Source: Spirosoma arboris (GTDB lineage: Bacteria; Bacteroidota; Bacteroidia; Cytophagales; Spirosomataceae). From it: 64,000 nucleotides of DNA. The position numbers and the translations under genes are program-made. Shown piece after piece: positions 33,811-42,189 of this stretch. The notes below the pieces were generated by a model, which was given only the letters and a program-made list of their open reading frames with translations, was not told the origin of the DNA and did no database searches. The stretch lies in the NCBI RefSeq assembly GCF_009754945.1, contig NZ_WPIN01000010.1:186001-250000 (forward strand), read 5' to 3'. Positions within the stretch are counted from its first letter, which is position 1, and every line of letters starts with the position of its first letter.

Positions 33811-34431
33811 ATGCTTCGACTAATACCGTTTTTTACGACTGAAGCGCAGTTAATTGCTGCTTTGAAGCGGGGCGAAGGCCGCGCTCACAAGGTCGTTTAT
33901 GAGCGGTTTGCGGGCAAAATGCTAGCCGTTTGCACACGCTATTGCGCCAATCGTGACGACGCTGAAGAGGTAATGCTGGATGGCTTTATGCGGGTGTTTG
34001 AAAAGATTGAGCAGTTTAGGGAAGATGGGAGTTTTGAGGGCTGGATACGGCGTGTGATGGTGACAGAGTCACTCATGTTTTTGCGGAAGAATAAACAGTG
34101 GCGGCAAGAGATACCGATCGAAGACGTAACTGTAGAGCCAGACTATGCTTGGGCTGATACGGCGGTTAATGAAAATGATTTACTCCGAATAGTGAATCAA
34201 TTACCCGATGGCTATCGTACGGTATTTAACCTCTATGCTATTGAAGGGTATTCTCACGCCGAAATTGCCGAAATGCTGGGTATTTCTGAAGGTACTTCAA
34301 AATCCCAGTTGAGTCGAGCGAGAATGCTATTGCAGGCAAATTTGAAGAAATTAGAACAGGAGCCAAAAATGCACCAACAGGTTGGCCAAAATGGATATTA
34401 TGAAAAAACAGCCAGAAAAGCAGCCCATTGA
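33811..34431 (+). CDS. ECF-type RNA polymerase sigma factor
   Basis: This 206-residue sigma factor has region 2 (about 20-90; YERFAGKMLAVCTRYCANRDDAEEVMLDGFMRVFEKIEQFR split by the -10 recognition helix and EGWIRRVMV) and region 4 (about 128-180; LPDGYRTVFNLYAIEGYSHAEIAEMLGISEGTSKSQLSRAR). There is no region 1 or 3, as usual for extracytoplasmic function factors. The membrane protein gene overlaps its end by about 40 bases, a typical sigma/anti-sigma arrangement. Target promoters cannot be read from here. Confidence 0.95.
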   Translation: MLRLIPFFTTEAQLIAALKRGEGRAHKVVYERFAGKMLAVCTRYCANRDDAEEVMLDGFMRVFEKIEQFREDGSFEGWIRRVMVTESLMFLRKNKQWRQEIPIEDVTVEPDYAWADTAVNENDLLRIVNQLPDGYRTVFNLYAIEGYSHAEIAEMLGISEGTSKSQLSRARMLLQANLKKLEQEPKMHQQVGQNGYYEKTARKAAH

Positions 34432-35356
34432 TGATCTGTTTGCCCGAAAACTGGGCAACATGTCTCTGCCGCCCAGTGCCGATGGCTTTGCGCGGCTACA
34501 GGCGCGTATGGGCCAAGGTAAGCAAGAAACGAAAATAGTATTCTGGCGCAATCCTGAAATGCAGCGCTATATGGCTGCTGCGGCTTGCCTGTTGCTGGTA
34601 TGTTTGTTTGGGTGGCTTTACTGGCCATCAGGCGACAAATCGACTATAGATGGCGTACAAATAGCGACGAACCAGAAAGGCAAATCTGCTTCGACTGAAA
34701 AAAGGTCAGCTCAAAAGAAGGCAAGCTTAAAACAGCCTATTCAGCCTATTGATAATCAATCGATAGACAACGAAATAAATCCTGTAATGCCAGATAAGGA
34801 CGTGGCTGAAGAACAATTAGCTGATATAAATAAAGGATCGGTAATCAGCAAACAGAATCGTGATCTCGCCAACCCATCAGTTGAAATTCATAAACCAACC
34901 CGGAAGGCTTTACCACTTTCAACCAATGAACCCGTTTTGGCGCAAACAAATCCAAACCCTGTCAATGCTAAAGCGAAGCCAGAAACTGTCAAGCAGGATG
35001 TTGTACAACCTATAGTTCAATCATCAACTGAACAGGTGGCCGAAACCAAACCAATAACAAAATCGGCCCCGAGTGCGGAGCGTGTACTGGTTGTAACGAT
35101 TGCCGAACCAGAAGCCTTGGTTGCAGCTCGCCAAGCAGCTAAAAACGCAGTCGAAGAGCAATCTGTAGTCGCATCAACCGATAAACCAGAGAAAGAAACT
35201 AAAATGGGTGGATTGTGGCAGCAGGTCAAGCGAATCAAACAAGGGGAAGTATTTGCCCGTCAAGATAGTCCTAATGACGACGAACGGGGTTTGCTAGGCC
35301 GAGCATATAATGGCCTAAAACACAGTTTAGATAAAGATAAATCAACCAAGCAATGA
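34391..35356 (+). CDS. Single-pass membrane protein, probable anti-sigma factor
   Basis: The protein (321 residues from ATG 34391) has a short cytoplasmic N-terminus (DDLFARKLGNMSLPPSADGFARLQARM), one membrane helix (about 58-75, RYMAAAACLLLVCLFGWLYW) and a long periplasmic part rich in Lys, Gln, Pro, Ser and Val (about 80-290) that looks disordered. I see no zinc-binding anti-sigma motif. Its overlap with the sigma gene and topology suggest an anti-sigma factor. An earlier TTG (34382) is less likely as start. It overlaps the next gene by ATGA. Confidence 0.65.
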   Translation: MDIMKKQPEKQPIDDLFARKLGNMSLPPSADGFARLQARMGQGKQETKIVFWRNPEMQRYMAAAACLLLVCLFGWLYWPSGDKSTIDGVQIATNQKGKSASTEKRSAQKKASLKQPIQPIDNQSIDNEINPVMPDKDVAEEQLADINKGSVISKQNRDLANPSVEIHKPTRKALPLSTNEPVLAQTNPNPVNAKAKPETVKQDVVQPIVQSSTEQVAETKPITKSAPSAERVLVVTIAEPEALVAARQAAKNAVEEQSVVASTDKPEKETKMGGLWQQVKRIKQGEVFARQDSPNDDERGLLGRAYNGLKHSLDKDKSTKQ

Positions 35357-36378
35357 AGAGGGGATTGTTTTTGGTCGCTATAGCAACGGCATGGCTTATG
35401 ACCTTAGCCACTCAGGCTAAGCCGTTAAGTCCAACCGATTCATTGGTAATTCGGTTTGCTAATCGCACGCGTCTAGTTATTTATGGACCTGATAAAGCCA
35501 GTATTCAGGCCTTATCAAATTATGACCTGAATAAAATTGTGCGCGAAATGGGCATGAAACTCGATTCGGTGCCAGGCGGTCCAACAGCTATTTCGCAGGA
35601 TGGCGGACGCTTCCTGAAAGATACAGTGCTTGTCGTTACCAAAAAGCAAGATGGTGTGACGGTCGTTATTAGTGGAACTAACGACTCCGCTAAAACCCCT
35701 GATTCACAAAAAGACAAGGATGATCAGCAATACAAGCAGGCATCTGAACGAGCGAAACGTAGGAGAGAAGGTAATAATTTTGATTACGGAGTAAGTATTG
35801 GCCTGAACAACTTCATCCAGCAAAGTACATCAGTGGCGTATCCTGAAGATAGCTATGACTTACGCCCCTTGGGATCGCGCTACTTTGCGTTATCTGCAGG
35901 AGCAATGCCAACGATTATTCGGGGTAAATACGCATCGCTGAAGTTATATTATGGGGTTGAAGTAGCCTGGAATAATTTTATGTTCGAAGGAAATAACGTG
36001 GCTGAGAAGACACCTACAGGAGTTGCTTTCCCTGATGCGGGAAGAGATCTGCAAAAAAGTAAGCTGACTGTTTGTACTATCGGCGTACCGGTTGTGCCGC
36101 GAGTTACCTTTTACAATAGCGATGGTCGGAAAATATGCCATATTGGTTTAGGCGGTTATGTGAATTACCGGCTCGATAGCTATCGGAAAATTAAGGAAGC
36201 AGATGGGAGTAAAGATCGCCGACATTCGGATTATTACCTGAATAACATTCGATACGGTTTGATGGCACATCTGGGCATTCGAAGCTTTGATTTTTTCGTA
36301 AAATATGATCTAAGCCCCTTGTTCGAAGTAGGCAAAGGTCCAGACGTTCGGACACTTACATTTGGTGTTGGGTTCTAA
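35353..36378 (+). CDS. Outer-membrane beta-barrel-like protein
   Basis: This 341-residue protein has a signal peptide (1-22, cut after TQA), a charged N-terminal domain (23-135) with a Lys/Asp/Gln-rich stretch near 110-135, and a C-terminal half of alternating amphipathic strands (NFDYGVSIGLNNFIQQ ... SLKLYYGVEVAWNNFMF ... FFVKYDLSPLF) ending in Phe (TFGVGF), as in outer-membrane barrels. A porin or adhesion-like role is possible. Its ATG overlaps the stop of the membrane protein, so it may be the stress signal or the output of the sigma system. Confidence 0.72.
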   Translation: MKRGLFLVAIATAWLMTLATQAKPLSPTDSLVIRFANRTRLVIYGPDKASIQALSNYDLNKIVREMGMKLDSVPGGPTAISQDGGRFLKDTVLVVTKKQDGVTVVISGTNDSAKTPDSQKDKDDQQYKQASERAKRRREGNNFDYGVSIGLNNFIQQSTSVAYPEDSYDLRPLGSRYFALSAGAMPTIIRGKYASLKLYYGVEVAWNNFMFEGNNVAEKTPTGVAFPDAGRDLQKSKLTVCTIGVPVVPRVTFYNSDGRKICHIGLGGYVNYRLDSYRKIKEADGSKDRRHSDYYLNNIRYGLMAHLGIRSFDFFVKYDLSPLFEVGKGPDVRTLTFGVGF

Positions 36379-36381
36379 TCG

Positions 36382-37206
36382 ATGCAGAATAAATCTATTT
36401 CCATTATCGGTCTAGGCTGGTTGGGTTTACCATTGGCAAAAAAAATACAGATCGAGGGCTTTCGAGTAAAAGGGAGCACAACATCAACCGAGAAAACGAT
36501 TTCTCTACAACAGGATGGTATTGATGCTTATCGCCTTCAGCTAATTCCGGAGCCGATTGGGAATCTGACAGCCTTGCTTCAAGTAGATACGCTCATTATC
36601 AATATTCCACCTAAAGCTGGTAAGCAAGGTGATGACTTTCACCCGGAACAGATAAGCCACTTAGCAGAAGCAATTCGTCAGTCGTCTATAAGACATATTA
36701 TCTACGTCAGTTCTACGTCTATTTATCCCGAACTCAACCGAGTTGTTGTAGAAGATGATGTTGTTGAACCTCATCAATCTGCTGCACCTGGATTGGTTAA
36801 AGCGGAACAACTCATACTAAATCTGGCTCCTGACCGACTTGTAACTATACTGCGTTGCGGAGGCTTACTGGGTTACGATCGTATGCCAGGAAAATATGTT
36901 GCCGGGCGAACAGTTAATACCGGATCAGTACCTGTAAACTACCTTCACCGTGATGATGCCGTAGGTATTCTGATACATCTGATTCAGCGACAGATAAGTG
37001 GTAAGTTTAATGCTGTTTCGCCACAACATCCTATTCGTGAAGCAATCTACCGAAAAAACTGTGCTGATTTTGGATACGAACTGCCCACTTTCGTTACGCC
37101 ATCCGAGCCAATTCCGTACAAAGTTATTGGCATCGAAAAATTGATGTTAGCAACAAATTACCAATTTCTGTATCCAGATCCACTGGCGTTTTACTACAAG
37201 CTATGA
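36382..37206 (+). CDS. NAD(P)-binding Rossmann protein, YeeZ-like
   Basis: The 274-residue protein opens with SIIGLGWLGLPLAKKIQIEG, a dinucleotide-binding Rossmann motif, and has IYVSSTSIYPE and LVKAEQLIL, the relics of an extended SDR/epimerase fold but without the YxxxK pair. This matches YeeZ-like proteins, whose reaction is unknown. It begins three bases after the outer-membrane gene and is probably the last gene of that operon. Its TGA overlaps the stop of the opposing glycosyltransferase gene by six bases. Confidence 0.8.
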   Translation: MQNKSISIIGLGWLGLPLAKKIQIEGFRVKGSTTSTEKTISLQQDGIDAYRLQLIPEPIGNLTALLQVDTLIINIPPKAGKQGDDFHPEQISHLAEAIRQSSIRHIIYVSSTSIYPELNRVVVEDDVVEPHQSAAPGLVKAEQLILNLAPDRLVTILRCGGLLGYDRMPGKYVAGRTVNTGSVPVNYLHRDDAVGILIHLIQRQISGKFNAVSPQHPIREAIYRKNCADFGYELPTFVTPSEPIPYKVIGIEKLMLATNYQFLYPDPLAFYYKL

Positions 37207-38349
37207 TCGGAGAAGATGACGCATGCGTGTCAGGAAGAAACCGCCCGATGACGGTTTGCTAGTTGGTGTACTTGCTCGATTCAGTGCGGCAAGAAACAAA
37301 AAATACCCCTGCGCATGCCAAGCTCTAAAACGTTCGCTGAGCTGTTTATCATACTTCGGTAGATATTCGGTTAGTTTGTCCAGATCAAATCGCTCAGAAG
37401 CCACGCCAACGCCCGCGCGCTGCCCATCGATGGCGTTGCAAGCCTGCTCGTAGTGATTCGATTGTGGAATCATTAGCGCCGGTTTTCCCAGGTAGGCTGC
37501 TTCACAAACTGATTCGAAGCCAGCGGTAGTAACAATAGCTTTACAACGGGCCATGAATTCCAGAAAACGTTTACCATCAATAGCGTGGAACGTTAGGGTA
37601 TCATCAATAACCTGATCTGCAACAGTTACACCTGAATGAAAGCCATCCAGGCGAATTTCAGGATGTTGTTCATGCGCTTTGAGTAGTTCAACTTTCAATC
37701 CGGGTTGTGTTACGTAAGCCAATAGGGAATCACCGGCAGAAGATTTCAATTCGGTTACCTCCTGCCGGAGTAAAGGCGGTACAATACGCAACCGTTGGCG
37801 TGGCTCATCGGCTTGCTTATCGAAGGATAAAGCTAGCAACTCCCGGGCGCCAAAGCAGGTTAGACGAGTGTTCAGCTTAAATGCTTGTCGATAAAACCAT
37901 TGCCCTTTGGGTCGTTGAAAATTAGGGTGAAAGGCCATGTATTGATGAGCAATACATACCATAGGCACAGATGGACGCAGTAACGCATAGGTCAGTCCGC
38001 CGAGCATTTCAAAAAAATTGACAACAACATCGGGTTGTTCTTTCTCAATTATATTCCGCACTTGCAACAGGCTACGCCAGAACGGCTTTGCATAGCGCAA
38101 GGCTTGTATGGTCGTTTTAACAGGCTCCAGTGCGTTAGTACCCGCATTATACACTAATCCCGGGCTAAAAACTGGGGTGATAGGCGCTGAAAATTTCTCA
38201 CTAAAAAATGTGGGGACATCCCGATCTGCGGTAATACCAACTATGGCACCAACCACTTCGTGACCCGCTATTTGTAAAATTTGAGCCAGTGATAAAGCTT
38301 GCGTCAAATGGCCTCGTCCTTCGCCTTGTACTAAGAATAAAACACGCAT
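37201..38349 (-). CDS. MurG-like glycosyltransferase family protein
   Basis: This 382-residue protein begins VLFLVQGEGRGHLTQALSLAQIL, the donor-loop start of GT-B glycosyltransferases of the MurG/UGT type, and has a late segment VTTAGFESVCEAAYLGKPALMIPQSNHYEQACNA split between nucleotide-sugar binding and the C-terminal fold, the same layout as in GT28/GT1 enzymes. The acceptor is unknown; lipid or surface glycan is likely. It follows the LpxH-like gene by 14 bases and may form a two-gene unit with it. Confidence 0.86.
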   Translation of the reverse strand: MRVLFLVQGEGRGHLTQALSLAQILQIAGHEVVGAIVGITADRDVPTFFSEKFSAPITPVFSPGLVYNAGTNALEPVKTTIQALRYAKPFWRSLLQVRNIIEKEQPDVVVNFFEMLGGLTYALLRPSVPMVCIAHQYMAFHPNFQRPKGQWFYRQAFKLNTRLTCFGARELLALSFDKQADEPRQRLRIVPPLLRQEVTELKSSAGDSLLAYVTQPGLKVELLKAHEQHPEIRLDGFHSGVTVADQVIDDTLTFHAIDGKRFLEFMARCKAIVTTAGFESVCEAAYLGKPALMIPQSNHYEQACNAIDGQRAGVGVASERFDLDKLTEYLPKYDKQLSERFRAWHAQGYFLFLAALNRASTPTSKPSSGGFFLTRMRHLLRS

Positions 38350-38363
38350 AATGCAATGAGGAA

Positions 38364-39200
38364 TTAGATTGTGGGGACAGGTAAGGCATTATTTAGGCGC
38401 GAGCTGAGCGACTTAGTAGTTTCTGCCTGTGGTTTAACTTCATCTTCCTGTGCTAAATCCATTGTATAATAAAGCAAGCTCCAATTGCCTTCGTGATCCT
38501 CGACAAGCGCACTTAATGACTCAACCCAATCGCCAGAGTTCATGTAAATGATGCCATCGAATTCGCGAATGGCAGGTTGATGAATATGGCCGCAGATTAC
38601 CCCGTCGCAGTTTCGGGCGCGAGCTAGCTCAGTCAGTTTTTGCTCGTAATCGGAGATGTAACTCACCGCCTGTTTAATGCGCGACTTAACCTGCTGGGAA
38701 AGAGAGTAGTAAGGTAGGCCGCGCCAGTTGCGGTAGTTGTTGTAAAACTTATTAATCCAGAGCAGAAACGTGTAACCTATATCGCCCAGATAGGCTAGCC
38801 ACTTCATCTGGGAGGTTATCGAATCGAAGACATCGCCATGCGTGACGTAGAATTTTTTATTCCCGGAATGAAACGTGTAATCTTTACGAATCGAAAAATT
38901 CTTACCCACTTTAAGGGGCATTATCTGATCCAGAAAGTCATCGTGATTACCTCGTAGGTAAACAACTTTGGTATTGTAGTGAACGATTTGTCGTAAAACC
39001 GTTTTAAAAAAAGCAGTGTGTTTTTTCTTCCAGGTACCGTATTGTTTCAATTGCCAGCCATCAATGATATCGCCATTGAGGATAAGCTTTTGACAGGAGT
39101 AATTTCGCAAAAACTCGGTGGCCTCCTTTGCTTTCGATCCGGCAGTGCCGAGGTGAATATCGGAGAGCACAATTGTGCGGAACTGTGTGCTTACTTGCAT
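38364..39200 (-). CDS. LpxH-like UDP-2,3-diacylglucosamine diphosphatase / metallophosphoesterase
   Basis: The 278-residue protein has the complete calcineurin-like metal site: DIHLG (15-19), NGDIIDGW (about 43-50), RGNHDD (about 80-85), THGDVFD (about 115), CGHIHQPA (about 205) and the family-typical NSGDWVES. This set matches the LpxH-related clade of Bacteroidota, which cleaves UDP-2,3-diacylglucosamine to lipid X in lipid A synthesis, though some relatives act on other phosphoesters. It is cytoplasmic or peripheral to the membrane. The adjacent glycosyltransferase supports an envelope role. Confidence 0.85.
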   Translation of the reverse strand: MQVSTQFRTIVLSDIHLGTAGSKAKEATEFLRNYSCQKLILNGDIIDGWQLKQYGTWKKKHTAFFKTVLRQIVHYNTKVVYLRGNHDDFLDQIMPLKVGKNFSIRKDYTFHSGNKKFYVTHGDVFDSITSQMKWLAYLGDIGYTFLLWINKFYNNYRNWRGLPYYSLSQQVKSRIKQAVSYISDYEQKLTELARARNCDGVICGHIHQPAIREFDGIIYMNSGDWVESLSALVEDHEGNWSLLYYTMDLAQEDEVKPQAETTKSLSSRLNNALPVPTI

Positions 39201-39312
39201 GAACGAAACTAGACATCATGTATGAAGTAAGATTTATTGAACTGTTACTAAATTGACAAGATTATAGCTCTATGGGGGCAATGGTTCATATTGACTTAAC
39301 AAACGACAAATA

Positions 39313-39945
39313 ATGGAGAATCCAGTGCTTATTTTCGGAGCAGGGAGCCTGGGCCTGACGGCTTTAGACCTGTTTCAGCGTAATAGTGTAGTGGTTTATG
39401 GACTACTGGATGATAATAAAGAATTGCATGGTAAGGAGTTCGGTGATGTGTCGGTACTGGGCGAAACAGACGATGATGGCTTTCTGAAGCTGATCGGTCA
39501 CAAGTGCGAAGCTTTTATTGCCATTAGTGATGCGCGTGTACGAAAACGCTTGGTCAAGATGCTGAACGAACGACGGAAAGTACAGCCTGTAAATGCTATC
39601 CATGATACAGCAATAGTCTCTAGCATGGCCACAATTGGTCATGGGAATCTACTGGCTGCTCGGGTAGTTATCAATCCATACGCCGAGATAGGGCAGCATT
39701 GTATTATTCAGGCTGGTACTGTGGTCGAGAGCCAGGCCAAACTTGGCGATTATGTTCAGATTGGAACAGGAAGCATAATCAACAGTGGCGTAACAATTGA
39801 AGAAGGTGCCTTTATCGGAACCGGCGCGACTATAATTGCCGGAATTGTCATCGGCAAAGGAGCTCGAGTAGGCGCAGGATCGGTTGTTGTAGAGAACGTT
39901 GACGCTGGTGCGACTGTATTTGGGAATCCAGCAAAGAAAATTTAA
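39313..39945 (+). CDS. NeuD-like acetyltransferase (left-handed beta helix)
   Basis: This 210-residue protein has an N-terminal Rossmann-like PglD_N domain (1-80; LIFGAGSLGLTALDLF, then YGLLDDNKELHG) and a C-terminal hexapeptide-repeat domain (about 98-205; repeats such as IGHGNL, VIGKGA and IGTGSI). It resembles sialic acid or bacillosamine O/N-acetyltransferases of the NeuD/PglD family that modify sugars for surface glycans. It neighbours a GDP-fucose synthase gene across a shared hairpin, consistent with sugar modification. Confidence 0.88.
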   Translation: MENPVLIFGAGSLGLTALDLFQRNSVVVYGLLDDNKELHGKEFGDVSVLGETDDDGFLKLIGHKCEAFIAISDARVRKRLVKMLNERRKVQPVNAIHDTAIVSSMATIGHGNLLAARVVINPYAEIGQHCIIQAGTVVESQAKLGDYVQIGTGSIINSGVTIEEGAFIGTGATIIAGIVIGKGARVGAGSVVVENVDAGATVFGNPAKKI

Positions 39946-39969
39946 GAAGCGTATTTTAGTGGAGTAGAT

Positions 39970-40029
39970 GGAGTGAGTGCAGTAAGTGTAGTGGTAGAAG
40001 TCACACACTACACTTACTGCACTCACTCC
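39970..40029. terminator. Bidirectional terminator with 24-bp perfect stem
   Basis: Arms 39970-39993 and 40006-40029 are exact complements around a 12-base loop. It lies between the convergent NeuD-like and GDP-fucose synthase genes. The arms are built from AGTGnAGT-type words, as in the hairpin at 42131-42187. Confidence 0.8.
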
Positions 40030-40044
40030 ACTAACTAAATACAA

Positions 40045-40986
40045 CTATTCAACATACAATACCTCGTTCGCCAGGAAATCCTGATAGGTACGCTCAAGAC
40101 CCTGTTTTAGCTCTGTTGTATGTTTCCAGCCCATACTATGAAGGCGGGAAACGTCCATAAGCTTGCGAGGAGTGCCATCGGGTTTGTCTGTATTCCAACG
40201 CAGTTCGCCTTCGAAGCCAACAATTTCTTTGATGAGTTCCGCTACTTCACGGATTGTTACGTCTTCACCTGTACCTATATTGACGAACAGTTCACCATTA
40301 TAATGTTCCATCAAAAAGAAACAGGCATCGGCCAGGTCGTCAGCGTGTAGAAACTCACGCATGGGCGACCCCGTTCCCCAAACCTCTACTGTTGGCTGAT
40401 TGTTGATTTTGGCTTCGTGAAATTTACGGATCAGTGCGGGCAAAACATGCGAGCCCTGCAAATCATAATTGTCATTGGGGCCGTACAGGTTTGTAGGCAT
40501 GGCCGAAATGAAATCGCAGCCATACTGGCTTCGGTAAGATTCGCAGAGTTTGATTCCTGTAATTTTTGCGATAGCATAGGGTTCGTTTGTCGATTCAAGG
40601 AAACCACTAAGCAGATATTCTTCTTTGAGCGGCTGCGGTGCTAATTTTGGGTAAATGCACGACGATCCAAGGAACAACAACTTCTTTACCTCTGTTTTAT
40701 AAGCCTGATGGATAATGTTCGATTCAATCATAAGGTTATCGTACAGAAATTCGGCACGATAGGTGTTATTCGCCATAATACCACCAACTTTAGCGGCAGC
40801 CAGAAACACATACTCAGGGCGTTCCTGATCAAAGAAGTCTGCAACTGCCGTCTGATTACGTAAATCTAGTTCAGACGATGTTCGAGTGATAATAGTGGTG
40901 TAGCCTTCTGCTTGAAGTTTACGAATAATAGCCGAACCGACCATACCTCGATGTCCGGCAACATAAATACGAGCCTGTTTTTCCAC
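40045..40986 (-). CDS. fcl: GDP-L-fucose synthase
   Basis: The enzyme (313 residues) epimerises and reduces GDP-4-keto-6-deoxymannose to GDP-L-fucose for surface glycans. It has the Rossmann motif VAGHRGMVGSAI, the family motif LGSSCIYPK, catalytic YAIAK (Tyr-x-x-x-Lys), and MPTNLYGPNDNY. The start is a GTG at 40986, since the next Met lies inside the Rossmann motif. The GDP-mannose dehydratase gene is not in the window. It is divergent from a MORN-like gene and converges on the NeuD-like gene. Confidence 0.96.
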   Translation of the reverse strand: MEKQARIYVAGHRGMVGSAIIRKLQAEGYTTIITRTSSELDLRNQTAVADFFDQERPEYVFLAAAKVGGIMANNTYRAEFLYDNLMIESNIIHQAYKTEVKKLLFLGSSCIYPKLAPQPLKEEYLLSGFLESTNEPYAIAKITGIKLCESYRSQYGCDFISAMPTNLYGPNDNYDLQGSHVLPALIRKFHEAKINNQPTVEVWGTGSPMREFLHADDLADACFFLMEHYNGELFVNIGTGEDVTIREVAELIKEIVGFEGELRWNTDKPDGTPRKLMDVSRLHSMGWKHTTELKQGLERTYQDFLANEVLYVE

Positions 40987-41103
40987 GAGAATTGATTATA
41001 AGCAAACCGCCAATTAATTGGCGGACGAGTTGATAAAATAATACGACTTTATAAAGCGTTGCAAAACTAACAAACTTTAGGGATCAATCATTTTCCCCGT
41101 ACT

Positions 41104-42126
41104 ATGTTTGCTTTAAACTTAAAGTTACCCATTTTATTTATAGTATCAATCGGTATAACCGTATATGATACACTGGCACAGTCTTCAGGTACGGCTCCGT
41201 CGTCGCTTACCACGGCATCGAAGCCGGTGTTAGCACCATCGGGTGCGGCTCCATCTCCATTTGCTCCGTTTTCATCTGTGCCGTCATCACTTACTACGCT
41301 GGGTTTACCAACTATGTCGTCCTTAAAAGAGCAAAAAGACGCCTATGTTGCCGGTATTATGCCTGATTTAGGGCTAAAAGTTAAACAGTTAAAGAAACTA
41401 AAGGCTGATCGGAAGTCCAAAAATAAACTGTCAAAAACGGAATATGAGGGTTTGTCGATGGTCAAAGCGTATACGAAATTTGGTAGTGGCGACCGGACTA
41501 TAGTCGAAGAGTTTCATGTTCTACGCGATAACGATGCTGCTAAACCACTGCCTTATGTCCGTGAAATAACCCGATATTATCAAAAATCTGCTCGTGTAAC
41601 AAGTTCAATTGTTAAAGATGAAGGAGCTGGATTGTTATTGCACGGTCCATACAAACGTTACCAGAACGGCGATTTAGTGGAGGAAGGTTATTATTATGCG
41701 GGTATGAAAGATGGACGTTGGGAGAAATATGATGGTAATTTCATGCTTGTCGATAAAACCCGATGGCATTGGGGATTCCCAACGGAGTCGCAGTTAGTGT
41801 ATTATGACTCTACACATCATAAGATCAAGGAAATTATTCCGAAAGAGTACGGTAAAGTAAAAGGCACCTACATGGCGTTTCATGAAAACGGTTTGCTGGC
41901 CGAAGAGGGGAAATATGATAATGGGGTGAAAATTGGTCGCTGGACGGAGTATTATCCAATTAATCCAGGCGGCCGGCGAATGCGCCGGAAACTTATTCAA
42001 TATGCCAGTGATCGATGGGATACGGAGTTTGAGCCTTATACCATTACAGAGTGGGATGAGAAAGGCAAAGTCACATTTGAGCAATCAAAGAAAAAGGTTG
42101 TACAAGACGACGAGACAGAGAACTAG
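41104..42126 (+). CDS. Exported YwqK/MORN-like repeat protein
   Basis: The 340-residue protein has a signal peptide (1-25, cut after TLA), a Ser/Pro/Ala-rich low-complexity segment (26-78) containing the repeated phrase PSSLTT, and a C-terminal domain with YwqK-type MORN repeats: HGPYKRYQNGDLVEEGYYYAGMKDGRW and KGTYMAFHENGLLAEEGKYDNGVKIGRW, each given here by their first residues at about 180 and 255. YwqK proteins were described as antitoxins, but exported Bacteroidota forms probably have structural roles. A convergent hairpin ends it. Confidence 0.75.
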   Translation: MFALNLKLPILFIVSIGITVYDTLAQSSGTAPSSLTTASKPVLAPSGAAPSPFAPFSSVPSSLTTLGLPTMSSLKEQKDAYVAGIMPDLGLKVKQLKKLKADRKSKNKLSKTEYEGLSMVKAYTKFGSGDRTIVEEFHVLRDNDAAKPLPYVREITRYYQKSARVTSSIVKDEGAGLLLHGPYKRYQNGDLVEEGYYYAGMKDGRWEKYDGNFMLVDKTRWHWGFPTESQLVYYDSTHHKIKEIIPKEYGKVKGTYMAFHENGLLAEEGKYDNGVKIGRWTEYYPINPGGRRMRRKLIQYASDRWDTEFEPYTITEWDEKGKVTFEQSKKKVVQDDETEN

Positions 42127-42130
42127 GAAG

Positions 42131-42187
42131 TAGTGAAGTAAGTGAAATAGTATAGTAGGAGCCTTCACGATTCCACTTACTTCACTA
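42131..42187. terminator. Bidirectional hairpin between MORN and TPR genes
   Basis: TAGTGAAGTAAGTG (42131-42144) pairs exactly with 42174-42187, with a 29-base loop that can pair a little further (AA with TT). It lies between convergent genes and uses the same words as the hairpin at 39970-40029. Confidence 0.7.
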
Positions 42188-42189
42188 GT

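Noticed and set aside
39649..40044. 131-residue minus-strand ORF opposite the NeuD-like gene
   Set aside because: It is rich in Tyr, Ser and Cys from reading the hexapeptide-repeat gene backward and crosses a terminator hairpin.
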